From Candidatus Hinthialibacteria bacterium OLB16 (GTDB lineage: Bacteria; Hinthialibacterota; Hinthialibacteria; OLB16): a DNA stretch of 48,204 bases. The notes under the pieces were generated by a model. The model did no database searches and had not been told where the DNA came from. It saw only the letters and a list, made by a program, of their open reading frames with translations. Shown piece by piece: positions 1 to 9,634 of the stretch. How positions within the stretch are numbered: the stretch's first letter is position 1; every line of letters begins with the position of its first letter. The DNA lies in assembly GCA_001567115.1 (NCBI GenBank), contig LMZT01000059.1, positions 1 through 48,204 of the forward strand, written 5' to 3'. The translations under genes were made by a program, and so were the position numbers.

Positions 1-570
1 CGACAATCCTTTCATTTCGCCTACTGGCATTCAGACCTGATTCTAGCCACACAGATCGGGGGAGAAGAGCAGAAACAGCACCCGATAGCGGTCATGACCA
101 GCCAAAGCCGGGATGGGCAGATCATCGGAAACATCCTCGAACGCCTTGGGCTGACTGTTGTTTCAGGTTCCAGCAGACGAGGCGGTATGGAGGCTTTCCT
201 GACCCTGGCAAAGCATTTCCGGGCCGGACTGAACGGGTCAATTGCAGTCGATGGACCCCGCGGCCCCCGCCACATCGTCAAGCCGGGTGTCATCCGCCTG
301 GCACAACTGACCGGTCATGCCATCCTGCCATGCGGAGTCGGATACAAACGACTTGTACATTTGAAAACATGGGATCGCCTGCGGCTCCCCTGCCCTTTCA
401 CTGAAGTGACCGCCACCTGCAGCGAGCCAATGTTTATCGATTCCAGGCTCGGACGTGATGAGCTCGCTGGGCCAATTCAGGCACTCCAGTCCAGGCTCAT
501 GGACCTGAGGAAAAAGCTGCCATATAATTGCGTTCTGGAAGAGGACCATGCGGAAAACCACAGTTCCTGA
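1..570 (+). CDS. DUF374 lysophospholipid acyltransferase-like protein (5' end outside the window)
   Basis: The reading frame is open from base 1 and its start lies upstream, so only the last 189 residues are present. It belongs to the DUF374 group of the lysophospholipid acyltransferase superfamily, whose relatives acylate membrane lipids or lipid A-like molecules at the inner membrane. Visible hallmarks are AYWHSDL (probable catalytic His), SQSRDGQII about 35 residues in, GSSRRGG, and the signature DGPRGPR. The substrate cannot be told from sequence. Its last 23 bases overlap the next gene in another frame, which suggests translational coupling with the DUF971 protein. A second, PlsC-type acyltransferase lies at the other end of the window. 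Confidence 0.85.
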   Translation, partial: RQSFHFAYWHSDLILATQIGGEEQKQHPIAVMTSQSRDGQIIGNILERLGLTVVSGSSRRGGMEAFLTLAKHFRAGLNGSIAVDGPRGPRHIVKPGVIRLAQLTGHAILPCGVGYKRLVHLKTWDRLRLPCPFTEVTATCSEPMFIDSRLGRDELAGPIQALQSRLMDLRKKLPYNCVLEEDHAENHSS

Positions 571-916
571 AAAGATTCTTCCGCTCGATTCGCGGTCTCT
601 TATGATCGAATGGGATGACGGAATCCAGCAGATATTCACTTATGAAAAACTCCGCCGGGAATGCCCCTGCGCCACCTGCCGTGAAATGCTGGAACAGGCT
701 GGCGGCGAGGCTCCGAAACTGCTGGATGACCACTTTCAGCTGCGTCTGATCCCCAAAGATGCTCCCTCAGCCGACCCCATCCTGGCCCGGGTGGATTGGG
801 TCGGGAATTATGCCCTGCGCCTGGTTTGGGAGGACGGGCATGACACCGGCATTTATGATTACGATCTACTGCGCAAGCTTGGTGTGGACACCCACACGAT
901 CGAAAAAGAGCGGTAA
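548..916 (+). CDS. DUF971 (gamma-butyrobetaine hydroxylase N-terminal-like) protein
   Basis: This 122-residue protein matches the small DUF971 family, the domain also found at the N-terminus of gamma-butyrobetaine hydroxylase. The pattern seen is a basic start, then IEWDDG, ECPCATCRE with three closely spaced cysteines, and near the end VGNYALRLVWEDGHDTGIYDYDLLR, split here as VGNYALRL and WEDGHDTGIYDY, which is the most conserved part of the family. In many bacteria such proteins are linked to iron-sulfur or Mrp/ApbC genes, but no such neighbour is visible here. The ATG lies inside the end of the acyltransferase gene, a 23-base overlap. The biochemical role is unknown. Confidence 0.85.
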   Translation: MRKTTVPEKILPLDSRSLMIEWDDGIQQIFTYEKLRRECPCATCREMLEQAGGEAPKLLDDHFQLRLIPKDAPSADPILARVDWVGNYALRLVWEDGHDTGIYDYDLLRKLGVDTHTIEKER

Positions 917-949
917 CCCGACAAAATCGTTAATGAAGGAGGCCCGGAA

Positions 950-3460
950 ATGGCATTAAAATCTGCTCTCATCTTTCTGGCATTAACTGTAAGTTCGATC
1001 TCTTTTGGCGAATCTCCGATTCCAGTCAAGAGTCTTGGTTCATGGACCATTGTTGTTGCGCCGGATGCCATTGCGAGTGAGAAGTATGCGGCGGAGGAAT
1101 TCCGGGATCTGCTCAAAAAGGCAACCGGAATGGAGCTCGCAGTCAGCGATTCACCCCGTCAGGCCACCGGAAATGTCTTCATTGGTGATGGGGAGTCTTT
1201 CCGTAAAAGTTCTCTCGCCTTCGGGATCGAAGACCTGGGTGAAGAGGGTCTTCATATCCGGATCACACCAGCCAGTATCGCTATTGTGGGAGGAAGGCCG
1301 CGTGGGACACTCTATGGTGTCTATGAATGCATGGAACGTTACCTGGGGGTTCGATTCCTGACCCGGGATCATACCCACTTCCCTTCTCCATCGATTGCGG
1401 AACTTCCTTGTGAGGACCATATTTATCGGCCGATTTTCGAATTCCGCTGGTCCTATTACAAGGAGAATTCGGATGCTCCGGATTTCGCCGCACGGATGCG
1501 GGTAAACACAGTCACCAGTGATGACAAACTGGGGGGGAGAACCCGTCAGGAGCTGATCGGCCATACCTTCGGAAGGTATCTCCCGGTCGAGAAGTATGGG
1601 AAGGATCATCCGGAATATTTTGCGCTTGTGGATGGAGTCCGCAAACTGGATTCCGGGGGTGGCGGGCCGGAACCTTGCGTGTCCAATCCAGCGGTCATCG
1701 ATATCATTTCATCCAATGTGCTGGCGGATCTCGAAGCCGATCCGCATCGGAAAAATATCAGTGTCAGCCAGAATGACAATGATGCCTACTGCCGTTGCGC
1801 CACCTGCGAAGCCATCAATAAAGCCGAGGGAACTCCCATGGGTTCGAATCTGGCCCTGGTCAATGCAGTGGCAGATCGTGTGGCCGAAAAATTCCCCGGC
1901 ATCAAGGTGGGAACTCTTTCCTACTGGTATACACGAAAGCCCCCAAAGACCATCAAGCCACGTGAGAATGTACAGATTCAGTTGTGCAGCATCGAATGCT
2001 GCACCTTTCACCCCTTGAACGATCCCAGCTGCCCGAAGAACAGGGAGTTTTGCGCCGACATGGAGGGATGGAAGTCGATTTGTAATGATATCTGGATTTG
2101 GAACTACAATACCAATTTCAGTTCATACGACCTTCCATTCCCGAACCTGCGGGCGATCGGACCGAATGTCCGGTTCTTCTCCGAGAACCATGTCAAAGGG
2201 GTTTTCATGCAGGCCAACGGGAATGGAAATGCAGGTGAAATGAGCGACCTGCGCAATTATGTCATCAGCCGCTGCCTGTGGAATCCCTCACTGGAGAGCT
2301 GGCCGCTGGCCGAGGAATTCTGCCGCCTCCATTATGGCGCTGCCGCCGGAAAAGTAATCGATTACCTGGCCCTCCTGCATGACAACCTCGAACAGAGCGG
2401 AAATCATCCTGCCTGTTTTCCGACCGCTGCCGAAGTGGGCCTGAACGCGGATATCAGCACACGCGCCTACCGATTGATTCGTGAAGCGATCGCCCTGGCG
2501 GACAATGACGAAGTCAAGAGCCGGCTTGAAAAGTTCTCGATTTATCCCATGAAGGCTGTTCTGGAAACTGCAGCAACAATGTCATGTGACCAGGGGACCT
2601 TTCGCTGCGTTCTGCCGGATGAATTGAAGGATGTTCCCCGGCAATACATCGATCTGTGCAAGCGCTTTAACCTGACCATGGCAGCCGAGACCATTCCGAT
2701 CGAGGTATATCTGGATGCTGTGGAACGGGCTGTCGAGGGAATTCCGGCTCTTGCTCTCGAAAATGCTGTCTGGCGAATCAAAGTGATTCCCGAGCAGAAT
2801 GGACGCATGGTGGAGCTCTTCCACAAACCCAGCGGAAAACACATGCTGGCTGCAAGTGGAGACCAGAACCATGGGATATCCTTCCGTCGTGGAGACTGCC
2901 AGGAGTTGTGGGGAGATCCTGCCATGAGGAATCCCAAGGATGCTTTTACAGGTGAAGTCAGTGGTTCCGCCATTCGAATGAAACGGGTCCTGGCCGATGG
3001 CTCAGTCATCCAGCGCACCATACGGCTCGAGGAAGGAAGACCGGAGCTGGTCTTCAACGAGACAACTGTCACCCATCAGTCCGACAGCCCCGGAAATTAT
3101 CAGTTCAAGATTCGCCCGGAAATTGACACCTACACAACCAGCAATGATCCGAATGTGCTGTCGGTTCTGATCAAGGGAAAAGATTGGGAGCAAATAAATC
3201 AGAGCTGGGATAAGGCCGACGGCCCGAACAAGGACAGGTTAAGGCTGGCGCAGGGTGGCGAGTATGCCTTCTTTAACCATGAACAGCACATGGGGATGAA
3301 GTTGACCTACCACCCGGAGCAGGCAACCGCCAGACTGTGGTGGAACCCGGAATGGGAGCAGGTCAATCTCGAGCTGATGACCCGGCTGGCCCAGCTGACG
3401 AAAGGGGTATCCTGGTCCTACGATTACACTCTGGAATTCCTGCCTGAACCGCCACACTGA
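950..3460 (+). CDS. Secreted DUF4838 glycoside-hydrolase-like protein
   Basis: An 836-residue exported protein. A signal peptide is visible at residues 1-20 (LIFLALTVSSISFG), and GGAGG lies just before the ATG. Residues 30-125 resemble the non-catalytic N-terminal domain of GH20/GH67 enzymes: KYAAEEFRDLLKKATG, then RGTLYGVYECMERYLGVRF. Residues about 150-420 fit the DUF4838 barrel, with YCRCATCEAIN and LVNAVADRVAEKFP. The C-terminal 250 residues look like beta-rich accessory domains. DUF4838 proteins are common in polysaccharide-degrading Bacteroidetes, Planctomycetes and Lentisphaerae; the substrate is not established. A Gfo/Idh/MocA oxidoreductase follows 12 bases later, so the two probably act in one saccharide pathway. 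Confidence 0.85.
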   Translation: MALKSALIFLALTVSSISFGESPIPVKSLGSWTIVVAPDAIASEKYAAEEFRDLLKKATGMELAVSDSPRQATGNVFIGDGESFRKSSLAFGIEDLGEEGLHIRITPASIAIVGGRPRGTLYGVYECMERYLGVRFLTRDHTHFPSPSIAELPCEDHIYRPIFEFRWSYYKENSDAPDFAARMRVNTVTSDDKLGGRTRQELIGHTFGRYLPVEKYGKDHPEYFALVDGVRKLDSGGGGPEPCVSNPAVIDIISSNVLADLEADPHRKNISVSQNDNDAYCRCATCEAINKAEGTPMGSNLALVNAVADRVAEKFPGIKVGTLSYWYTRKPPKTIKPRENVQIQLCSIECCTFHPLNDPSCPKNREFCADMEGWKSICNDIWIWNYNTNFSSYDLPFPNLRAIGPNVRFFSENHVKGVFMQANGNGNAGEMSDLRNYVISRCLWNPSLESWPLAEEFCRLHYGAAAGKVIDYLALLHDNLEQSGNHPACFPTAAEVGLNADISTRAYRLIREAIALADNDEVKSRLEKFSIYPMKAVLETAATMSCDQGTFRCVLPDELKDVPRQYIDLCKRFNLTMAAETIPIEVYLDAVERAVEGIPALALENAVWRIKVIPEQNGRMVELFHKPSGKHMLAASGDQNHGISFRRGDCQELWGDPAMRNPKDAFTGEVSGSAIRMKRVLADGSVIQRTIRLEEGRPELVFNETTVTHQSDSPGNYQFKIRPEIDTYTTSNDPNVLSVLIKGKDWEQINQSWDKADGPNKDRLRLAQGGEYAFFNHEQHMGMKLTYHPEQATARLWWNPEWEQVNLELMTRLAQLTKGVSWSYDYTLEFLPEPPH

Positions 3461-3472
3461 AAGGGGAAAATA

Positions 3473-4515
3473 ATGACACTGGGAATCGCGGTTCTGGGTT
3501 GGGCGCATGGGCATGTGAACCTGTATGCAGATGAGATCTCGCGCATGGAGGATGCGAAAATCATCACATCTTGGGACCATGACCGGGAGCGAGGTGAACG
3601 GAATGGCGCTCAATTCGGATGTGGATCGACGACACAACTGGAAGAAGCCTGAATCACCCCGGGGTGGAGGCGGTCATTGTTGCGGCGGAAACTTCCCTGC
3701 ATCCCGAGGTGTGCGCAGCTGCGGCCAATGCCGGAAAGCACATCATCCTGCAGAAACCGATGGCCCTAAGCCTGGAGGGATGCGATCAGATCATCGAGGC
3801 GGTCCGGAGGAACAAAGTCCGCTTTTCACTGGCCTGGCAGATGCGTGTGGATCCCCAGAACCTGAAGATCCGTGAGATCCTGGAGCAGGGCCTCCTCGGA
3901 AAGGTTGTCATGTTCCGGCGGAAACACTGTCTGGCGACACACATCTGGCCGGATTTCGATAAGACCTGGCATGTCAAACCGGAGCTCAATCGCGGCCTGT
4001 GGATGGATGATGCAGCACATCCATTCGACCTGGTGCTCTGGCTGTTTGGCAAACCCAGAAGTGTCTTTGCCGAAATCGACACCCTGCTGTCTCCAAAGAT
4101 TCCCGATGACAATGGCATCGCTGTGTTCAGGACACAGACAGGGGCGATTGTCGAAGTGGTTTCCTCATTTACAGCCAATGCCGGTGAGAACAACACCGAG
4201 ATCCATGGAGACAAGGGGACTCTGCTGCAATTCTATGGGGATGCAGTCTCTACCGGCACGCCCAGGCGCGGCCCGGGGCCTTCACTCTGCTGGCTGTTGA
4301 ATGGAGAGCCACAGTGGACCGACTCGGGGATACAGACCCCTTCCAGCCATGCGGACCGCCTCAGGGCGCTTACCCGCCCGATGGTCGACTGCCTCAAGGG
4401 CACAGGCGCACCGATCGCGACCGCCGAAGAAGGGCGGGAAGTCACAGAAATGCTGCTGGCTTCTTACGAATCGGCTTTGACAGGAAGGCGCATCGATTTC
4501 CCCTTCAAGGGATAA
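3473..4515 (+). CDS. Gfo/Idh/MocA family oxidoreductase, interrupted by one frameshift
   Basis: NAD(P)-dependent sugar or inositol dehydrogenase of the Gfo/Idh/MocA family, 347 residues once repaired. The ATG at 3473 follows AGGGGA. Frame 1 runs to a TGA at 3650-3652 (ending TTQLEEA), and the homologous sequence resumes one base back as LNHPGVEAVIVAAETS. One missing base near 3649 explains this. Family landmarks are the LQKPMALS motif (the EKP-type catalytic Lys region, with Gln replacing the usual Glu) and MDDAAHPFDLVLWLFG in the second domain. The N-terminal nucleotide-binding loop is atypical (VLGWAHGHVN rather than GxGxxG). It is probably co-transcribed with the DUF4838 gene 12 bases upstream. 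Confidence 0.85.
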
Positions 4516-4532
4516 AAACAGCAGCCGTGATT

Positions 4533-5417
4533 TCAGGCCGGATGGGCCTCGGTTGGCTCGATGTGGATCAGGATGTCATGGATTCGCGGCTGAGCCTTGC
4601 GGATGGCATCCTTGACCCGATGGGCAATTTCATGCCCATCCCGAACCGGCAGATCTCCATCGACCAGAACATGCAGATCCACATAGTAATGCAGGCCCAT
4701 TTTGCGAACATTGCAGACATCCAGCCCGGTGACACCCCGCACAGCCAGAGCCGCATCACGAACCTGCTGTTCCATCCCATTGCCTGGAGCGGCATCCATC
4801 ACCTCAGCTAATGCTGGCCGAAACAGGCGTATCGCATTCAGAATGATGATTCCAGAGGCCAGAAGAGCAGCCCAGTCATCAGCCGCCTCATATCCCGGGC
4901 CACAAATCAGCGCAATGGCAATCCCGACTCCGGTTGCCGCAGAGGTGATCGCATCGCTGCGATGATGCCAGGCATCTGTGATGACCGCAGTGCTCTGAGT
5001 TTTATCACCCACGTTAATCACATAACGGTAAAGGGATTCTTTCACGATAACCACACCGATCAGGATATACAGCGTAAAGGGTGCCGGTGCGTGATGGGGG
5101 GTCTGAATCTCCCGGATGCTCTGAATAATGATTGCCAGCGCAGCGGTCAGCAGGGCAAATGCCACCAGCATGGCAGCCAGCGGCTCGGCTTTTCCATGGC
5201 CATAAGGATGATCCTCATCGGGGGGAATCGAGGCGATTTTCAAGCCACCATACACGATTAATGAAGACGCAATGTCTGAGGTGGATTCAATGGCATCCGC
5301 AATCAGGGCATAGGAATGCCCAATAACACCCGCGATCCCTTTGGCCGCCGCCAGGCAGGCATTCAAAAGAATCCCCAGCAGGGTAGTTTGAAGACAGACC
5401 TGCGTGCTATCTGGCAT
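4533..5417 (-). CDS. Cation diffusion facilitator (CDF) metal transporter
   Basis: A 294-residue inner-membrane proton-coupled divalent metal exporter (Zn, Fe, Mn or Co type; the metal is not predictable). About six membrane segments are visible. Metal-site motifs are LIADAIESTSD in the second segment and DAWHHRSDAITS in the fifth, with the linker HPYGHGKAEPLA between them. The first motif has Glu-x3-Asp where many CDF proteins have Asp or His-x3-Asp. The C-terminal cytoplasmic ferredoxin-like domain carries HYYVDLHVLVDGD and DILIHIEPTEAHPA, with His and Asp ligands. It lies 64 bases downstream of a TolC-like channel on the same strand, suggesting a metal-export pair. Confidence 0.92.
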   Translation of the reverse strand: MPDSTQVCLQTTLLGILLNACLAAAKGIAGVIGHSYALIADAIESTSDIASSLIVYGGLKIASIPPDEDHPYGHGKAEPLAAMLVAFALLTAALAIIIQSIREIQTPHHAPAPFTLYILIGVVIVKESLYRYVINVGDKTQSTAVITDAWHHRSDAITSAATGVGIAIALICGPGYEAADDWAALLASGIIILNAIRLFRPALAEVMDAAPGNGMEQQVRDAALAVRGVTGLDVCNVRKMGLHYYVDLHVLVDGDLPVRDGHEIAHRVKDAIRKAQPRIHDILIHIEPTEAHPA

Positions 5418-5481
5418 GAACCATTCCCATGCGGATGACTGGATGCTGGCAAAAATGAGTCAACTCAACCCGCGGGACAGT

Positions 5482-6798
5482 TCAGTTGCGGGTGGCGCCT
5501 GATGCCAGAAGAATTTCAATTTCAGCCTTTCGAAGGTCTTCGTAGGATTTGATAGAGTTTCTTTTGTGCTCGATCAGGCGGTTTTGAGTCTGGAGCAGCA
5601 GGCTGAGATCGGTGTTGCCACTTTCAAAGGCTGCCCTGGCAGCCTGGAGAGACAGATTGATGGATGGTTCAATTTCTGTTTCATATATCCGTACAGCATC
5701 CCGTCGTGCCTCGAGACGGGTCTGAGCCTGAGCCATTTCAGATTGAACCTCTTTAGAAAGGGCTTGTCTTTCTGCATAGGCAGTCCCGCTGACTGCCTGT
5801 TTTTCCTGAACAGCAGCCCGGCCGGTATTGAAAACAGGGATCTCAAGCCCAATGGAAAAGAAGTTCTCTGTCTCATCGGCTTCTTCTCGAGAGTAACCGA
5901 TAACCGGGTTAGGCAGCCTGGCACGGTCAGCGGCGGCTACCTGAGCCTGAGTCGCACGCAGCCGGTAATCCGCAGCCTGCAGATCAGACCTTCTCACCTG
6001 GCTGCCATCCCAGCCGGCTGGCAACAGGCTGGCGTGCAGGTCACCCTGAACAGGAGCGAGGCCACTGAGAGGAATTCCAAGAAGAGCCGCCAGCGACTCC
6101 TGAGCCAGCTGGTATTCCTTCTGGGCAATCACCTCGAAAGCACGAGAATTAGCATATTCCGCCTGCGCCAGGTTATAGGGAAGTGTGGAGACCAGTCCTG
6201 CTTTGAGGGTGTCCGAAACCAGCTTGAGGGACTGCCCGGCGATGGCCACACCTTCCTGTTCAATGGCCAGAAGATTGCCAGCTGCCAGGACATGAATGAA
6301 AGCCGACTGCACTTCGGCAAGGACCATCTGTATTTCCCGGGCAAGAGTGGCCTGCTGGGCATTGTATTCCCAGCCCGCTGCCTGGCGTTCAAACCCCAAA
6401 GCCCCATTCAGAGGAAGCTCCTGGCTGACTGAAAGCAATGGGCCGGAATCTCCTCCACTCACCTTCTTGCGTCCGACTTCAATCGATGGATTGGGCAATA
6501 AACCGGCAGCCATGACACGCATCTGGCTTTCGTTCACCTTGTTCCTTTGAACCGACAGCTTCGGGCTTTGGCGAATGGCCATATTCAGAAGGGAATCCAG
6601 ACTCGATACGGAACCAGCAGTACCCTGGCTGGTTTCAATCGGGGCTTCCTCTTCCAGAGGGAGATCATTGGCCGCCAATTGGTTCTGCGAAGGGGCAGCA
6701 GGAGCAAGACCCTCCTGCGACCAGCAGCAGATGGGACTGAGCAGCAACAGCAGGGCCAGAAGCTGATATACATAAATCCGAATTCGTGGTGTTTTCAT
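5482..6798 (-). CDS. TolC/CzcC-family outer membrane efflux protein
   Basis: A 438-residue outer-membrane channel of the TolC family. The chosen ATG at 6798 starts a good signal peptide (IRIYVYQLLALLLLLSPICCW); an upstream in-frame ATG at 6840 would add 14 residues. GGAGAGGA lies 15 bases before 6798. The two internally similar halves expected of the family are visible: SLDSLLNMAIRQSPKLSVQ begins the first, with NPSIEVG, and RLPNPVIGYSREEAD begins the second. Long alanine, glutamine and glutamate-rich helices follow each (AQAEYANSRAFEVIAQKEY; AAFESGNTDLSLLLQTQNRL). The following CDF transporter is probably in the same operon, but no RND pump or periplasmic adaptor is nearby. Confidence 0.9.
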   Translation of the reverse strand: MKTPRIRIYVYQLLALLLLLSPICCWSQEGLAPAAPSQNQLAANDLPLEEEAPIETSQGTAGSVSSLDSLLNMAIRQSPKLSVQRNKVNESQMRVMAAGLLPNPSIEVGRKKVSGGDSGPLLSVSQELPLNGALGFERQAAGWEYNAQQATLAREIQMVLAEVQSAFIHVLAAGNLLAIEQEGVAIAGQSLKLVSDTLKAGLVSTLPYNLAQAEYANSRAFEVIAQKEYQLAQESLAALLGIPLSGLAPVQGDLHASLLPAGWDGSQVRRSDLQAADYRLRATQAQVAAADRARLPNPVIGYSREEADETENFFSIGLEIPVFNTGRAAVQEKQAVSGTAYAERQALSKEVQSEMAQAQTRLEARRDAVRIYETEIEPSINLSLQAARAAFESGNTDLSLLLQTQNRLIEHKRNSIKSYEDLRKAEIEILLASGATRN

Positions 6799-6947
6799 TA
6801 CCGGGGATTGTTTTCCTCTCCGAAATATGGGGAGCATCATAATTCACTTCAACGATGCATCAAGAGACAAGGTCTTTCTATTTTATGGTTTATTGTTGCA
6901 GTAAAAGGACTATACTTGCACTACTTTATCATTTTGGAGGGAACTGG

Positions 6948-8075
6948 ATGAACATATTCAGGCCAGTATTTCTGTCCTTCATGCTTCTTGGTGGAGGCTT
7001 CGCCATCACACCACCGGATTCCGGATATGACCGTCCAATCCTCGATTCATCGACCTGGGAGAGGATCCCTGGAGACCTTGTGTGGAATTTCGGGAACATG
7101 TATCAGCCCTGTGTCCGCCAGGTTGAGGACAAGGAGTATCCCTGGCGAATGTGGTTTTTCGGTTGGGCGCATGAGGACTGTAATCCGGGAGTTCCCGGCT
7201 GTGATTCGATCTATCTGGCGCGATCAAGAGATTTGAAAGCCTGGGAAATCTACTCAGGAGAAAACAGATGGGATGCGGAGATGCAACCTGAAAAGTGGGC
7301 GCCAGTCCTGGCTGCTGACGACAAGGAGTATGGCTCCTGGCATGTGGGTGATCCCTCGGTTGTCATCCGGAATGGACAGTATTTCATGGCTTACAGTTCC
7401 ACCAGCAAGCCGGGTTTCCGGGCAATGAAGAATCACAATGATGGCATGATTCTGTGTGTCATGGGCGCCACCTCAGAAGATGGGATTCACTGGACTCGAA
7501 CACAGCAACCCCTGCTGATCGAGGCGGACAACATGCTGCATGCCGCCACTGAGGAAGGGTACACAGGAGACTTTCATCGCCCCAGCCTGATGTGGGATGA
7601 GGGGAAGTGGCGGCTATGGTTCGATTACTGGCATCCCACCAGGGGAGTCTGCATGGGTTATGCAGAAAACCTGGGGGAATTTACAGACCTGGAGGGGTTC
7701 AGAATTCTGAATGCCGGGCAGGATGCCCTCATCTACAACTGGCCGAACCCAGAGGTCATCCGGGCTAACGGGAAGTATTATTCCTATGCGGATCCGAATG
7801 GCTATCCCCCTCGAGTGGGGGATAAGAATGCCGGATGGACCAGCCGTGCTTTGTGCGAGGCAGAATCGGAGGATGGGATTCACTGGAAGATCAATGGCTT
7901 CATCACTCCTGATACCGACTCAGCCGCCTGCCATGTCCCTCAGGCAACTCTCATCGAACAGGATGGAAAACCCTTCATTTATCTTTTTTATGCCACTCAG
8001 AGAGGTGGGGATCCGGTTTTCGATTACCGTTACAGCCGAATCCGGATGATTCGCAGGCCAGTTATCTCCCGGTAA
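6948..8075 (+). CDS. Secreted GH43/GH32-like beta-propeller protein
   Basis: A 375-residue protein with a signal peptide (RPVFLSFMLLGGGFA). The ATG at 6948 is preceded by GGAGGG, which makes it a better start than the in-frame ATG at 6855. The fold looks like the five-bladed propeller of GH43/GH32/GH68 enzymes. Repeated blade strands are seen in WRMWFFGWAHE, WHVGDPSVVIRNGQYFMAYS, KWRLWFDYWH, RANGKYYSYADP and KPFIYLFYATQ, and SEDGIHW occurs twice. The Asp in GDPSVV and acidic residues in later blades may be catalytic, but I cannot assign a substrate. It is divergent from the TolC gene; TATACT at 6911-6916 is a plausible -10 box. Confidence 0.75.
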   Translation: MNIFRPVFLSFMLLGGGFAITPPDSGYDRPILDSSTWERIPGDLVWNFGNMYQPCVRQVEDKEYPWRMWFFGWAHEDCNPGVPGCDSIYLARSRDLKAWEIYSGENRWDAEMQPEKWAPVLAADDKEYGSWHVGDPSVVIRNGQYFMAYSSTSKPGFRAMKNHNDGMILCVMGATSEDGIHWTRTQQPLLIEADNMLHAATEEGYTGDFHRPSLMWDEGKWRLWFDYWHPTRGVCMGYAENLGEFTDLEGFRILNAGQDALIYNWPNPEVIRANGKYYSYADPNGYPPRVGDKNAGWTSRALCEAESEDGIHWKINGFITPDTDSAACHVPQATLIEQDGKPFIYLFYATQRGGDPVFDYRYSRIRMIRRPVISR

Positions 8076-8081
8076 GAAATG

Positions 8082-8768
8082 TTACTCTGCATACTGTGTC
8101 GGATCCGGGACACCCGCTTCATCGAACCCCTTTTTTCGAAGAAGGCAGGCATCACATCTGCCACAATGCAGCTCGGGAGCGGGGGGATCATAACAGGAGT
8201 GAGTCCAGGAAAAATCGACCCCAAGCCGGAGCCCAGCTCGGATGATGTCTGCCTTGCTCATGAACTGGAGCGGAGCGCGAATCACAATGGACTCCGACTG
8301 CTCGACACCCGTTCGGGTCCCGAGGCGCGCCACCTCCTCGAAAGCCTTAATAAATTCCGGGCGGCAATCCGGATATCCGGAATAGTCCAGGGCATTCACC
8401 CCGATCCAGATTTCCGTGGCCCGCAAGACCTCAGCCCAGGCCAGTGCCAGAGACAGAAAAACAGTATTGCGCGCAGGAACATAGGTGATTGGAATCTCAG
8501 CCGACAGGTCCTGCGCCGAACGGTCTTTTGGAACCTCCAGGTTGTCGGTCAGGGCTGAACCACCCCAGGAACCCAGAGGAAGGTCGAGTGTCAGATGCTG
8601 CACAGCACCGAGAGCAGAGGCAATGTGCGAAGCCGCCGCCAGCTCGGCAGCATGTCTCTGCCCATAGCGGAATGAAAGAGCATAGCAGGCCCTTCCCTCT
8701 GCCTGCGCTATGGCCAGAACAGTCGCTGAATCCAATCCGCCCGATAACAGGATTACCGCTTTTTTCAT
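8082..8768 (-). CDS. queC: 7-cyano-7-deazaguanine synthase QueC
   Basis: QueC converts 7-carboxy-7-deazaguanine to preQ0 using ammonia and ATP, in the pathway to queuosine or related deazaguanines. The protein is 228 residues from the ATG at 8768, the usual length. The ATP pyrophosphatase loop [13 protein letters not shown] lies at its start and [12 protein letters not shown] follows. The zinc-binding cysteines are at the C-terminus in SCYDP and [15 protein letters not shown]. The gene starts 7 bases after the queE stop codon, so the two form an operon and act on consecutive steps. Upstream in-frame codons would add an unrelated extension over queE and are not used. Confidence 0.96.
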   Translation of the reverse strand: MKKAVILLSGGLDSATVLAIAQAEGRACYALSFRYGQRHAAELAAASHIASALGAVQHLTLDLPLGSWGGSALTDNLEVPKDRSAQDLSAEIPITYVPARNTVFLSLALAWAEVLRATEIWIGVNALDYSGYPDCRPEFIKAFEEVARLGTRTGVEQSESIVIRAPLQFMSKADIIRAGLRLGVDFSWTHSCYDPPAPELHCGRCDACLLRKKGFDEAGVPDPTQYAE

Positions 8769-8775
8769 GGTGCTG

Positions 8776-9432
8776 TCAGACCCCACGTGCGGATGGTTCC
8801 CAGATGAATTTGTGAAGCTGCAGTTGAAATCGGACCGGGAGATTTTCATCGAGGATCCATTTGGCCAGATCGGCCGGTTCGATCTCACCAGCCACCGGAG
8901 AAAACAGGACTGCACGGACTCTTTTGTTCAATGATTCAGTTCGGGTCACATCCGTAGCCCACTCGAAATCTTTCCGGCTGGCGATGACAAATTTTACCTC
9001 ATCATTCGCATTCAGGGCATCGATGTTTGTCCAGAGGTTCCGTTCCATTTCGCCGGAGTCCGGGCACTTGAGATCCATGATCCGTATGGCTCCCTCTGGG
9101 AGAACATCGATGGAGTGAGAGCCTGCTGTTTCGATAAGGACCGTTTTGCCCTGATCCAGCAGGCGGCTGCAGAGGAGAGGGCAATTGGGCTGAGCCAGCG
9201 GTTCACCCCCGGTGATTTCCACCAGGGGTATATCGAATGAGTGTGCCTTTTCGACCAGGTCATCGATTTTCCAGCGTTCACCGCCAGAGAATGCATAGGC
9301 CGTGTCGCACCAGCGGCAGCGCAATGGACATCCTGTCAAACGGATAAAAACACACGGGAGGCCAGCCCAGGTGCTCTCACCCTGGATTGAGGGATAGACC
9401 TCAGTAACAAGCACTGTTCGATCAAAACTCAT
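8776..9432 (-). CDS. queE: 7-carboxy-7-deazaguanine synthase QueE
   Basis: A radical SAM enzyme that contracts 6-carboxytetrahydropterin to 7-carboxy-7-deazaguanine. It is 218 residues. The N-terminus has [10 protein letters not shown], then the [4Fe-4S] motif CPLRCRWC at residues 35-42 (CxxxCxxC, as in QueE) and TGGEP at 74-78, the SAM-contact motif. It directly precedes queC. The start overlaps the last 11 bases of a small unknown ORF upstream, which could couple translation. queD and the GTP cyclohydrolase gene are not in this window. Confidence 0.96.
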   Translation of the reverse strand: MSFDRTVLVTEVYPSIQGESTWAGLPCVFIRLTGCPLRCRWCDTAYAFSGGERWKIDDLVEKAHSFDIPLVEITGGEPLAQPNCPLLCSRLLDQGKTVLIETAGSHSIDVLPEGAIRIMDLKCPDSGEMERNLWTNIDALNANDEVKFVIASRKDFEWATDVTRTESLNKRVRAVLFSPVAGEIEPADLAKWILDENLPVRFQLQLHKFIWEPSARGV

Positions 9433-9634
9433 CAGTGGGTATGCTTTCCACTCTTTTGAACGGTTCCAGGAAAAGTTGAATCATGGGCTGGTCCAGGTCT
9501 GTATCATTCAGATTCACAAAATGTTGACGCACTGTCATAGATGAAGGATAACCAGCCTTGGTAAAAAAATCAGCAGGGCAGCAGATGGCATAATGTCGGC
9601 AAACCAACACTGGATAACAACCAACTGCGATCAT
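9422..9634 (-). CDS. Possible small protein upstream of queE
   Basis: A 70-residue frame from ATG 9634 that ends 11 bases inside queE. I do not recognise it. It has four cysteines in its first 20 residues (VGCYPVLVCRHYAICC) and an acidic, hydrophobic C-terminus. The ribosome site is weak. Support comes only from its overlap with queE and the lack of any other feature in the gap; it may equally be untranslated leader. It shows no similarity that I can see to QueD or QueF. Confidence 0.25.
   Translation of the reverse strand: MIAVGCYPVLVCRHYAICCPADFFTKAGYPSSMTVRQHFVNLNDTDLDQPMIQLFLEPFKRVESIPTDEF

Noticed and set aside
3640-3660. Programmed -1 ribosomal frameshifting in the oxidoreductase gene
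   Set aside because: There is no slippery heptamer or downstream pseudoknot, and this family is not known to use recoding; a missing base is simpler.
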